In this document: one piece after another, positions 8,325 to 15,773 of the stretch
Numbering within the stretch: the stretch's first letter is position 1
How the letters are laid out: every line of letters starts with the position of its first letter
NCBI RefSeq assembly: GCF_000478605.2
Contig: NZ_ASHX02000001.1
Span: 5,781,001 to 5,845,000, forward strand
Origin: Streptomyces thermolilacinus SPC6
GTDB lineage: Bacteria; Actinomycetota; Actinomycetes; Streptomycetales; Streptomycetaceae
DNA: 64,000 bases
Reading direction: 5' to 3'
Notes under the pieces: generated by a model
Databases searched by the model: none
Seen by the model: only the letters and a program-made list of their open reading frames with translations
Told to the model about the DNA's origin: nothing
Program-made: the position numbers and the translations under genes

Positions 8325-9629
8325 CTACGCGGGCGCCGGGTCCGAGGCGGCCGTCGAGGGTTTCTCCGGACGGTCGGCGGCGACCGGCTTCGTGCGCCGC
8401 GTCAGGTTCCGTACGTCCGGCACGAGCAGCACCAGCGCCGTCACCACCAGGATCAGCGCCGCACATCCCCACAGCGCCTGCGGCCGCCCCACGGCGTCGG
8501 CCACCGGTCCCGCGACCGCCGTGGACAGCGGCAGCATCGCCGTCGAGCCGAACCAGTCGTACGCGGAGACCCGCGACAGCTTGTCCTCCGGGATCTCCTG
8601 GTGCAGCGCGGTCATCCACGCCACGCCGAACACCTCGATCGCCACCCCGGACACGAACATCACCGCCGCCAGCGCACCCACCGGCAGCGGCACCGCGAGC
8701 CCCGCCGACGGCAGAGCCAGCGGGAACACGCACACCGTGCCCACCAGCAGCATCCGGCGCGGCTTCCAGCGCATCATCAGCAGCGCGCCCAGGACCGTGC
8801 CCGCGCCGAACGCGGCCAGCGCCAGCCCCCACGGCCGGGCGCCGCCCAGCGACTCCTTCGCCACCAGCGGCCCGTACACGGACTCGGCGGCGCCGACCAC
8901 GGCGACCACGACGGAGAACTGGAGCACGATCGCCCACAGCCAGGGGCGGCCGACCACCTCGTGCCAGCCCTCCCGCAGATCCGCCAGCAGGCCGCCGCCG
9001 GACGCCCGCTCGGGGATGTGGCTCACGTCGAGGAACGCCCGCAGCGCGCCCGCCACGGCGAACGCCGCCGCGTCGATCGCCAGGACCCAGCCGGCCCCGA
9101 ACGCGGCGATCATGGCGCCGCCCAGCGCGGCTCCGCCGATGGCCGCACCGCTCATGGTCATGCGGAACAGCGCGAACGCGCGGTTCGCGTGCTCGCTGCG
9201 GACACTGGACATCAGCATGCCCTCGGCGGCCGGGTTGAAGAACGCCTGCCCCGTGCCGCACAGCGCGCTGAGCAGCATCATCTGCCACAGCTGGGCCCGG
9301 TCGGTGAGGACGAGGGCCGCGAACACCGCCTGCGACGCGCAGTTGAGGGCGTTGGCGGCGACCATCACCCGGTGCCTCGGCAGCCGGTCGGCGACGGCTC
9401 CGCCGACGAGGAGGAAGAGGACCAGCGGCAGGGTCCGCGCGGCGGCGACCAGGCCCACGTCGCCGCCGTCGCCACCGGACTCCAGCACCGCGAACGCCCC
9501 CGCCACCAGGGCGCCGTGGGAGCCCAGGCCGGTGATGAGGGCGGAGGCGGTCAGCAGCGTGTAATTGCGGCCCGCCCACTCCGGGCGGCGGCCGGGACGG
9601 GGGCGGAAGGCAGCGGCGGGGGTTCTCAC
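8325..9629 (-). CDS. Major facilitator superfamily transporter
   Basis: This 434-residue protein has about twelve hydrophobic helices, and the loop after helix 2 carries the MFS-type basic motif (GGAVADRLPRHRVM). The central loop is short. The layout resembles the drug/siderophore exporter (DHA3-like) branch with proton antiport. The substrate is unknown. The GTG start at 9629 has a GGAG about 13 bases upstream. The gene stands alone between convergent and same-strand neighbours. Confidence 0.88.
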   Translation of the reverse strand: MRTPAAAFRPRPGRRPEWAGRNYTLLTASALITGLGSHGALVAGAFAVLESGGDGGDVGLVAAARTLPLVLFLLVGGAVADRLPRHRVMVAANALNCASQAVFAALVLTDRAQLWQMMLLSALCGTGQAFFNPAAEGMLMSSVRSEHANRAFALFRMTMSGAAIGGAALGGAMIAAFGAGWVLAIDAAAFAVAGALRAFLDVSHIPERASGGGLLADLREGWHEVVGRPWLWAIVLQFSVVVAVVGAAESVYGPLVAKESLGGARPWGLALAAFGAGTVLGALLMMRWKPRRMLLVGTVCVFPLALPSAGLAVPLPVGALAAVMFVSGVAIEVFGVAWMTALHQEIPEDKLSRVSAYDWFGSTAMLPLSTAVAGPVADAVGRPQALWGCAALILVVTALVLLVPDVRNLTRRTKPVAADRPEKPSTAASDPAPA

Positions 9630-9736
9630 ATCCCGGACTATCTCCGGTGGGGGCCCCCGCCGACAAACGGATTACCCGTCAGATGCCGCCGTAGCGCGCG
9701 GAAGCACGCCGAAGCACGCCGTAGTGAGGCGAAGCG

Positions 9737-10783
9737 CTACGAAGCGGGCTCGCTCAGCCGGACGGTGCTGAGGATCTTCTGGATCGTCGCCTCGGGCACC
9801 TCGTCCTTGATGCCGGTGTTCGCGTACATCACCCAGGAGACGAAGTCGCCCTTGGCGTTCTTGAAGGAGAACGCGATCGACTTGCCGTCCGTGTCGCACT
9901 TGTTCTCGTGCTTCGTGTTGAGCGCGGTCGCCGTGGCGACATGGCCCGTCAGACCGGACTTCGTCGTGTACGGCACGGCCTTGGTCACCTTGACGGTGCC
10001 CTTGGGCTCGGTCTGCGCGTACGCGGCCCACACCCAGTTCCCGGCCTCGGTGGCGGCGGCGTCTGCGGTGTCCTTCGCGCCCTGGCCGCCCTTGGTCCCG
10101 GCCGTGGCGAGGCTCCACGTGTCGGGGGTGCCGTCCTTGTCGTCGTCGTACGAGCACCACTCGCTCTTGTAGCGGCCGGGCGCCGACATGGTGACCACGG
10201 GCGTGCCGTCGCCGGCCTTCTCGTCCTCGAAGCCGGTGGCCACACCGGAGCCCACGACCTCCCAGTCCGGCGGGATGTCGAAGAGGGTGTCGCGCTTCGG
10301 GTTGTGGACGACCTTCCAGCCCGGGACCGACGCCTTCGGCGCCGTGGAGCCGTCACGCGGGTTCTCGGCGGGCGGCTGCGAGGGCTGCTCCATGGGAGCC
10401 GAGGGCGCGGACGCGCTCTGCGACGGCGACGAGCCGCCCTGCGCGACGGGGTCCTTCTCGTCCCCGCCGAGGACCAGGAAGCCGGTCACCCCGGCGGCGG
10501 CCAGGACGACGACGGCGGCGGCGATCGCGACGACCGTCGTCTTCTTCTTGTCGTCGCCCGTCGGCACCGGCGGGCCGGGCGGCTGCCCGGGCACCGCGTA
10601 CTGCGGCACGGTCGGCTGCTGGTACGGGTTCTGCTCGTACCCCGCCTGCGGGTAGCCCGGCTGCTGGTACCCGGGCTGCTGGTACGGATTCGGCTGCTGA
10701 TACCCCGGCTGCTGGTAGGGGTTCGGCGCGTTCTGGTCCTGCGGGTTCTGCTCGCCCCCGGGCGGCTGCTGTCCTGGCCACAT
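9737..10783 (-). CDS. Pro/Gln/Tyr-repeat membrane protein, DUF8017-like
   Basis: This 348-residue protein starts with a repetitive cytoplasmic segment (about residues 1-75) built from NPYQQPGYQQ-type units. A single transmembrane helix follows at about 85-107 (TTVVAIAAAVVVLAAAGV), then a Ser/Pro linker and an extracellular domain of about 190 residues containing WCSYDDDKDG and CDTDG. The two Cys could form a disulfide outside the cell. The domain resembles a family I know from Streptomyces membrane proteins (DUF8017); function unknown. The Tyr/Gln/Pro repeats are likely disordered and vary in copy number. Confidence 0.75.
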   Translation of the reverse strand: MWPGQQPPGGEQNPQDQNAPNPYQQPGYQQPNPYQQPGYQQPGYPQAGYEQNPYQQPTVPQYAVPGQPPGPPVPTGDDKKKTTVVAIAAAVVVLAAAGVTGFLVLGGDEKDPVAQGGSSPSQSASAPSAPMEQPSQPPAENPRDGSTAPKASVPGWKVVHNPKRDTLFDIPPDWEVVGSGVATGFEDEKAGDGTPVVTMSAPGRYKSEWCSYDDDKDGTPDTWSLATAGTKGGQGAKDTADAAATEAGNWVWAAYAQTEPKGTVKVTKAVPYTTKSGLTGHVATATALNTKHENKCDTDGKSIAFSFKNAKGDFVSWVMYANTGIKDEVPEATIQKILSTVRLSEPAS

Positions 10784-10882
10784 GGGCTGTAACCATAGAG
10801 GGGAGGGGTGACGGGTGCCATGCCCGGGCCCCCGCCGAAGCGCTGAGGGCGCCGCGGCGAGGCCCTCACGGCCCCCGTCGCG

Positions 10883-11037
10883 GGACGAACGGCGGCCCGG
10901 CGCCGGACGAACGGCGGCCCGGCGCCGGACGAACGGCGGCCCGGCGCAAGGAGGAACGAGCCCCCGCGCCGGAGGGAACAGCGTCCCCGGGGCCGGACGG
11001 AACAGCGTCCCGGGGCCCGACGGAACAGCGTCCCGGC
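10883..11037. repeat. Two adjacent tandem repeats in an intergenic region
   Basis: Three consecutive copies of a 22-bp unit beginning GGACGAACGGCGGCCC run from 10883 to about 10947. After a short spacer, three copies of a second unit beginning GGAACAGCGTCCC start at 10975, 10999 and 11022 (periods 24 and 23). The block lies between the divergent membrane-protein gene and the thioesterase gene. I see no coding sense in it. Confidence 0.8.
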
Positions 11038-11079
11038 GCGGGGTTCACGCCTTTGCTACTGCCTGGTAACTTCGAGCGC

Positions 11080-11532
11080 ATGTCCGACATGATGCCGAAC
11101 ATCGGCGAGATGCTGCTGGCCACCGTTCCCATGGCCAGGACCCTGAACCTGGAGGTCGTCGAGGCGACCGCCGAGCGGGCCGTCCTGCGCCTGCCCGACC
11201 AGAAGGACTTCCACAACCACGTCGGCGGCCCGCACGCCGGTGCGATGTTCACCCTCGGCGAGTCGGCCAGCGGCGCCATCGTCATCGGCGCCTTCGGCGA
11301 CCAGATGGGCCGTGCCGTCCCGCTCGCCGTCAAGGCGGAGATCGGCTACAAGAAGCTCGCCATGGGCGTCGTCACCGCGACCGCCACGCTCGGCCGCCCC
11401 CGCGCCGAGGTCGTCGCCGAGCTCGACGCCGGACAGCGCCCCGAGTTCCCGGTCCTGGTGGAGATCACCCGCGAGGACGGCGCCGTCACGGGTGAGATGA
11501 CCATCACCTGGACCCTGCGCCCCAACGCCTGA
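11080..11532 (+). CDS. Hot-dog fold thioesterase family protein (DUF4442/PaaI-like)
   Basis: This 150-residue protein carries the hot-dog helix region NHVGGPHAGAMFTLGESASG, where the His/Gly and acidic residues match PaaI/DUF4442-type acyl-CoA thioesterases. Such enzymes hydrolyse acyl-CoA thioesters in the cytoplasm; the acyl group is unknown. The protein start MSDMMPNIGEMLLAT fits the ATG at 11080; a TTG at 11053 would add nine residues but lacks support. The ribosome site is weak. A strong hairpin at 11580-11606 follows the gene. Confidence 0.8.
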   Translation: MSDMMPNIGEMLLATVPMARTLNLEVVEATAERAVLRLPDQKDFHNHVGGPHAGAMFTLGESASGAIVIGAFGDQMGRAVPLAVKAEIGYKKLAMGVVTATATLGRPRAEVVAELDAGQRPEFPVLVEITREDGAVTGEMTITWTLRPNA

Positions 11533-11579
11533 CCGGCCCGGCAGCCGGTCCGCGCCACCCGGCCGGTCCGCTACCCCAC

Positions 11580-11606
11580 GGCCCGCGACCCCCACGGTCG
11601 CGGGCC
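11580..11606 (+). terminator. Perfect 11-bp stem hairpin after thioesterase gene
   Basis: GGCCCGCGACC is followed by a five-base loop and its exact complement GGTCGCGGGCC. It lies 47 bases after the thioesterase stop codon and probably terminates that transcript. There is no T-run. Confidence 0.7.
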
Positions 11607-11826
11607 CACGCGTACCGGGCCCCCGGCCGCCCCCGCCCACGGCGCCGCCCGCCGCCGGCGCGGCCTTCCACGGCGGCGTCCGGATACCGGCGCGGGCACG
11701 CGCAACCCCCGCCCCCACCTCCGCGTCTCCTCCCGCGGCCCCGCCTCGCCCACGAGCCGGGGCGCCCCCGTGACCGGGTAGGCTGCCTGCCCCCAGGGGT
11801 CACCAGTCGATACGGAGGAACCGGCG

Positions 11827-12501
11827 TTGCACGTCCAGGAGTGGCTCGAGACCGTCCCGGCGGTCAGCATCTACATCCTGGTGGGTGTGGTGATCGGGCT
11901 GGAAAGCCTCGGCATCCCGCTGCCGGGCGAGATCGTCCTCGTGAGCTCGGCGCTCCTCGCCTCCCAGCACGGGGACATCGACCCGTACATCCTGGGCGCC
12001 TGCGCCACCGCCGGAGCGATCATCGGCGACTCGATCGGCTACGCCATCGGCCGCAAGGGCGGACGGCCGCTGCTGGCCTGGCTCGGCGGGAAGTTCCCCA
12101 GGCACTTCAGCGAGGCCAACATCGCGATGGCCGAGCGCTCCTTCGAGAAGTGGGGCATGTGGGCCGTGTTCTTCGGCCGGTTCGTCGCCCTGCTGCGGAT
12201 CTTCGCCGGGCCGCTGGCCGGGGTGCTGCACATGCCGTACTGGAAGTTCCTCATCGCCAACGTCTTCGGCGGCATCCTCTGGGCGGGCGGCACCACGGCC
12301 GTCGTCTACTCCGTGGGCGTCGTCGCCGAGGCGTGGCTGAAGCGGTTCTCCTGGCTGGGCCTCGTCCTCGCCGTGGCCGTCGGCCTCACCTCGATGCTCG
12401 TCCTCAAGCACCGTGCGAAGAAGGCCACCGAGAAGTCCGAGGCCGAGCGCGCCGCCGCCCCGCGCCAGGAGCCCGTGCCCTCGGCGGCCGTCGCCGACTG
12501 A
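11827..12501 (+). CDS. DedA family membrane protein
   Basis: This 224-residue protein has the DedA signatures: ESLGIPLPGEIVL early on, GAIIGDSIGYAIGRKGG, and FFGRFVALLRIFAGPLAG with the conserved Phe-x-Arg and Gly-Pro-x-Ala-Gly elements. Four to six transmembrane helices are visible. DedA proteins support membrane homeostasis, probably by undecaprenyl phosphate or phospholipid translocation. The TTG start at 11827 is preceded by CGGAGGAA at 11813-11820, which decides the start. The C-terminal tail is charged. Confidence 0.9.
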   Translation: MHVQEWLETVPAVSIYILVGVVIGLESLGIPLPGEIVLVSSALLASQHGDIDPYILGACATAGAIIGDSIGYAIGRKGGRPLLAWLGGKFPRHFSEANIAMAERSFEKWGMWAVFFGRFVALLRIFAGPLAGVLHMPYWKFLIANVFGGILWAGGTTAVVYSVGVVAEAWLKRFSWLGLVLAVAVGLTSMLVLKHRAKKATEKSEAERAAAPRQEPVPSAAVAD

Positions 12502-12535
12502 CGGCGCGGCCGCCCTCGGGCCGGACGCGCGGGCG

Positions 12536-12570
12536 ACGCCGCGGGGGTACCGGTCAGGCCCCCGCGGCGT
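12536..12570. terminator. Bidirectional hairpin between convergent genes
   Basis: ACGCCGCGGGGG pairs perfectly with CCCCCGCGGCGT around an 11-base loop. The stem lies between dedA and the convergent carbonic anhydrase-like gene and includes the stop codon of the latter, so it could serve both transcripts. Confidence 0.7.
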
Positions 12571-13090
12571 GCGCCTCGCGGTGCTCCCGGGCGAGGTCCC
12601 GGTACATCGCGGCGTTCACCTTGATGCCCTCCCGCTCCTCGTCCGTCAGCCGCCGCTTCACCTTCGCGGGGACACCGGCCACGAGCGAGCCGGGCGGGAC
12701 GCGCATGCCCTGCGGGACGAGCGCCTGTGCGGCGATCAGGGAGCCCGCGCCGATGTGCGCGCCGTTGAGGACCGTGGCGCCCATGCCGACCAGGACGTCA
12801 TCCTCCACCGTGCAGCCGTGCAGGACCGCGTTGTGGCCGACGGAGACGCGCTCGCCGACGGTCACGGGGAAGCCGGGGTCCACGTGGACCGTGCAGTTGT
12901 CCTGGATGTTGCTGTCCGCGCCGAGCACGATCGGCCCGCAGTCCGCGCGCAGCACGGCGTGGTACCAGACGCTGGAGCCCGGCCCCATCGTGACCTCGCC
13001 GACCACGACGGACGTGGGCGCGGCGAAGGCGTCCTCGGCCACCTCGGGCCGCTTGCCGCCCACCGCGCTGATCAAAGGCCGTTCCGTCAT
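12554..13090 (-). CDS. Gamma-carbonic anhydrase-like hexapeptide protein
   Basis: This 178-residue protein is a left-handed beta-helix built of hexapeptide repeats. The three metal-binding His of gamma-class carbonic anhydrases are in place: NCTVH, VSVGHN and VLHGC. It ends with an amphipathic C-terminal helix typical of the trimeric family. It may hydrate CO2 or be an inactive relative. A GAGGAG precedes the ATG at 13090, which is preferred over an upstream ATG at 13123. It ends in a shared terminator with dedA. Confidence 0.87.
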   Translation of the reverse strand: MTERPLISAVGGKRPEVAEDAFAAPTSVVVGEVTMGPGSSVWYHAVLRADCGPIVLGADSNIQDNCTVHVDPGFPVTVGERVSVGHNAVLHGCTVEDDVLVGMGATVLNGAHIGAGSLIAAQALVPQGMRVPPGSLVAGVPAKVKRRLTDEEREGIKVNAAMYRDLAREHREAHAAGA

Positions 13091-13228
13091 TCCGCTGCTC
13101 CTCGTGCGCTGTCTCGTCGTCACGCCCAGGAGGAACCGTAGGGCACGGCCGGGACCGCTGGGCCGGTGGGGCGAACATCACAGCGCCGCGCCCTGACCGG
13201 CGCCGATCCGGGCAACTACCGTGTCCGG

Positions 13229-13972
13229 GTGCCCAGGAACAGAAACACGTTCTCCTTTTCGTCGCTCGCGGCGTGGCGTCGCCGCGCGCTGACCGCGGCG
13301 GTGCACCGAGGCTGGCGCTGGGTGCAGGAGACCGGTTCCGTCACGGCCGAGCGGCCCGGGTCGCTGCGGTTCCGGCGGATCGGCGAGGGCACGCGGCTCG
13401 CGTTCCCGCTGGGCACGGTCTTCGGTGAGGAGTGGATCGAGCTGGGCTCCTGCTGCATCATCGGCGAGCAGGTCACCCTCAGCGCGGGCATGCTGCCCGG
13501 CCTCGACCTCGGCCCCGACCCGGTGATGACGCTCGCCGACGGTGTCGTCCTCGGGCGCGGCAGCCATGTCGTGGCGGACGCGCCGGTCACCATCGGCGCG
13601 AACACGTTCTGCGGGCCGTACGTCTACATCACCTCGACCAACCACTCCTACGACGACCCGCACGAGCCGATCGGCCGCCAGTGGCCGCGCTCGGCGCCCG
13701 TCGAGATCGGCCCCGGCTGCTGGCTCGGCACCGGCGCGGTGGTGCTCCCCGGCGCCCGTGTCGGCCGGAACGTCGTGGTCGCCGCCGGGGCCGTCGTACG
13801 GGGCGAGGTGCCCGACCACGCGGTGGTCGCCGGGGCCCCGGCGCGCGTCGTACGCCGCTGGGACCCCGACAACGGCTGGCAGCCGCCGCTGCGTACGCCT
13901 CCGCCCGTACCGATCCCGGAGCACGTCACGGCGGCGCAGCTCGCCGCCCTGGCGGCCTGGGAGGGACGCTGA
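13229..13972 (+). CDS. Hexapeptide-repeat acyltransferase
   Basis: This ~247-residue protein has a basic N-terminus (RNRNTF, AAWRRRAL) and then a left-handed beta-helix with the acetyltransferase hallmark TSTNHSYDDP, where the His is the likely catalytic base, and GAVVLPGARVGRNVVVAAGAVV. It resembles the maltose/galactoside O-acetyltransferase group. The acceptor is unknown, and sugar or cell-wall acceptors are plausible. Translation could start at GTG 13229 or further upstream; I chose 13229 because the recognisable sequence begins there. A short GACCG tandem repeat follows the gene. Confidence 0.78.
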   Translation: MPRNRNTFSFSSLAAWRRRALTAAVHRGWRWVQETGSVTAERPGSLRFRRIGEGTRLAFPLGTVFGEEWIELGSCCIIGEQVTLSAGMLPGLDLGPDPVMTLADGVVLGRGSHVVADAPVTIGANTFCGPYVYITSTNHSYDDPHEPIGRQWPRSAPVEIGPGCWLGTGAVVLPGARVGRNVVVAAGAVVRGEVPDHAVVAGAPARVVRRWDPDNGWQPPLRTPPPVPIPEHVTAAQLAALAAWEGR

Positions 13973-14087
13973 CCGGACCGGACCGGACCGGACCTGGCCG
14001 GGCCCGTGGCCCCGGCCGGTCGCAGCGGCTCGGGGCGCCGAGCGGTCGCCGTACCGCCGTGCCGGTCCATGGCCCCGGCCTGGTCCG

Positions 14088-14954
14088 TCAGCCCGCCGCG
14101 AGCAGGACCGAGCCCGCGAGGGCAAGCCCCGCGCCCGCCGCCTGCACCGCCCGCAGCCGCTCCTTGAGCACCCCGCGCGCGGCGAGCGCCGTCACCACCG
14201 GGTAGAGGCTCGCCAGGACGGCGGCCAGCGCGACCGGCCCGTGCTGCGCGGCGACGGCGTACGTGCCGTTCGCGGCGACGTCCGCGAGGCCGACGAACGC
14301 CAGAGCTGGCAGCGCCGCCCATATGACCCGTACGCCGCCCTCCTCCGGCAGCGCCCGGCCCCCGCGCCGTACGGAGACCAGCAGCGCCGCGCCGCCGACC
14401 AGCACATTGGTCACGCGCTGCACGAACAGCGCCAGGAACAGCCCCGTCACCGTGGTGGACGCCTCGGAGATCAGCGCCATGACGCCGCCGAAGCCGAACG
14501 CCGCGACCAGTGTGAGCATCACCGTCCGCCGCTGCACCGGCTCGCCCCGCAGCTCCGGGCCGCCCGCGAGCACCACGCCGACGACGGCCACCGCGATCCC
14601 GCCGAGCTGGAGCGGCCCGGGGCGGTCGCCCAGCGCGAGGCCGACCGACACGGGCACGACGACGCCCAGCGAACCGAGCGGCGAGACGACGCCCATGGGG
14701 CCGAGCGCCAGCGCCTTGTAGAAGGCGAGCATCGCGACCGGGCCCACGACGCCCGCCGCGACCGCGAACCACAGCAGGGGGCTCGCCTCGTGCCACGCTC
14801 CGGTCGCCACCACGATCACGCCCAGCACGGCCACGGCGATGGTCTGCGAGACGACGACCACGGTGAGGGCGGGCGCGCGACGGGTGAGCAGCCCGCCGCC
14901 GAAGTCGGCCAGCCCCCACAGGAGGCTGGTGGCCAGGGCGAAAAGGGCTGTCAT
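14088..14954 (-). CDS. EamA/DMT family transporter
   Basis: This 288-residue protein has ten hydrophobic helices arranged as two EamA repeats, with the family's pattern near the start (LLWGLADFGGG) and at the end of each half (VAVVGVVLAGG, AGAGLALAGSVLL). These transporters export amino acids or metabolites, or take up nucleobases. The substrate is unknown. The ATG at 14954 gives the first helix directly. The gene is divergent from an XRE-cupin regulator with 92 bases between them, which suggests that regulator controls it. Confidence 0.87.
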   Translation of the reverse strand: MTALFALATSLLWGLADFGGGLLTRRAPALTVVVVSQTIAVAVLGVIVVATGAWHEASPLLWFAVAAGVVGPVAMLAFYKALALGPMGVVSPLGSLGVVVPVSVGLALGDRPGPLQLGGIAVAVVGVVLAGGPELRGEPVQRRTVMLTLVAAFGFGGVMALISEASTTVTGLFLALFVQRVTNVLVGGAALLVSVRRGGRALPEEGGVRVIWAALPALAFVGLADVAANGTYAVAAQHGPVALAAVLASLYPVVTALAARGVLKERLRAVQAAGAGLALAGSVLLAAG

Positions 14955-14971
14955 GGAGGGCCTCGCAGTAC

Positions 14972-15020
14972 AGTTCGATGAACAGGGGGTGCACCACACC
15001 GTAGTGCAGTCCATTGAACT
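14972..15020. promoter_or_regulatory. Inverted-repeat operator candidate between transporter and XRE regulator
   Basis: AGTTCGATGAAC (14972-14983) and GTCCATTGAACT (15009-15020) match as an inverted repeat at 10 of 12 positions. A second small inverted repeat, TGCAC/GTGCA, lies between them. The element sits in the middle of the divergent intergenic region, where the XRE-cupin protein would be expected to bind. Confidence 0.55.
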
Positions 15021-15046
15021 CTGTCATCCAGAATATTGGACGGAAT

Positions 15047-15619
15047 GTGTCGGACCTCGATCAGCTCACGCAGACACTCGCCCGCAACCTGAAGCGCTGG
15101 CGCAAGCAGCGGGGCCTCACCCTGGACGCCCTCGCCGCACGCTCCGGGGTCAGCCGAGGCATGATCATCCAGATCGAGCAGGCCCGGACGAACCCGAGCG
15201 TCGGCACGACCGTCAAGCTCGCCGACGCCCTCGGCGTCTCCCTCGCCACGCTGCTCGACCACGAACAGGGGCCGCAGGTCCGCGTCGTCCCCGCCGGGCG
15301 CGCCGTCCGCATGTGGTCCACCGAGGCCGGGAGCCACAGCACCCTCCTCGTCGGCGCGGACGCGGGCGGCCCGCTGGAGCTGTGGACCTGGACGATCATG
15401 CCCGGCGAGTCCAGCGCCTCCGACCCGCACCCGGACGGCACGACCGAGCTGCTGCACGTCACGGCCGGGGAGCTGACCCTCGTGGTGGACGGCGTCGAGC
15501 ACCGGGTGACGGCGGGCGAGTCCGCGGCGTTCGAGTCGAACGTCGCGCACGCCTACCGCAACGACGGCGGGGAGCCGGTCGAGCTGACCCTCGTCGTGTC
15601 CGTGCCGCCCGTCCGCTGA
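15047..15619 (+). CDS. XRE-family regulator with C-terminal cupin domain
   Basis: This ~190-residue protein has an XRE helix-turn-helix at about residues 10-65 (RGLTLDALAARSGVSRGMI, then IEQARTNPSVGTTVKLADAL) and a cupin ligand-binding domain at about 100-180 (LHVTAGELTLVVDG, then AFESNVAHAY). Such fused regulators usually sense small metabolites and control an adjacent transporter or catabolic gene. Here the EamA transporter is divergent. GTG 15047 with GGA just upstream is the likely start. An in-frame ATG at 15014 lies inside the putative operator and is less likely. Confidence 0.87.
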   Translation: MSDLDQLTQTLARNLKRWRKQRGLTLDALAARSGVSRGMIIQIEQARTNPSVGTTVKLADALGVSLATLLDHEQGPQVRVVPAGRAVRMWSTEAGSHSTLLVGADAGGPLELWTWTIMPGESSASDPHPDGTTELLHVTAGELTLVVDGVEHRVTAGESAAFESNVAHAYRNDGGEPVELTLVVSVPPVR

Positions 15620-15773
15620 CGGGCCGCCCCACCGGGGCCCTGAGCGCCTCCGCCGACCGTCTCCGTGCGACCGTCCCCGTGCGGCCGCCACCGGCCGGCC
15701 GAGCGCCGCCGACACGCCCCGCGCCACCCCGCCGGACCGCCTGACTGGCCCCCTTTCCGCGCGGACGCCCAGT

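Noticed and set aside
10883..11037. Possible CRISPR array
   Set aside because: The repeats are directly adjacent with no unique spacers, so they are tandem repeats.
13971..13994. GACCG pentanucleotide repeat after the acyltransferase gene
   Set aside because: Only about five units long and outside coding sequence; ordinary slippage in GC-rich DNA.
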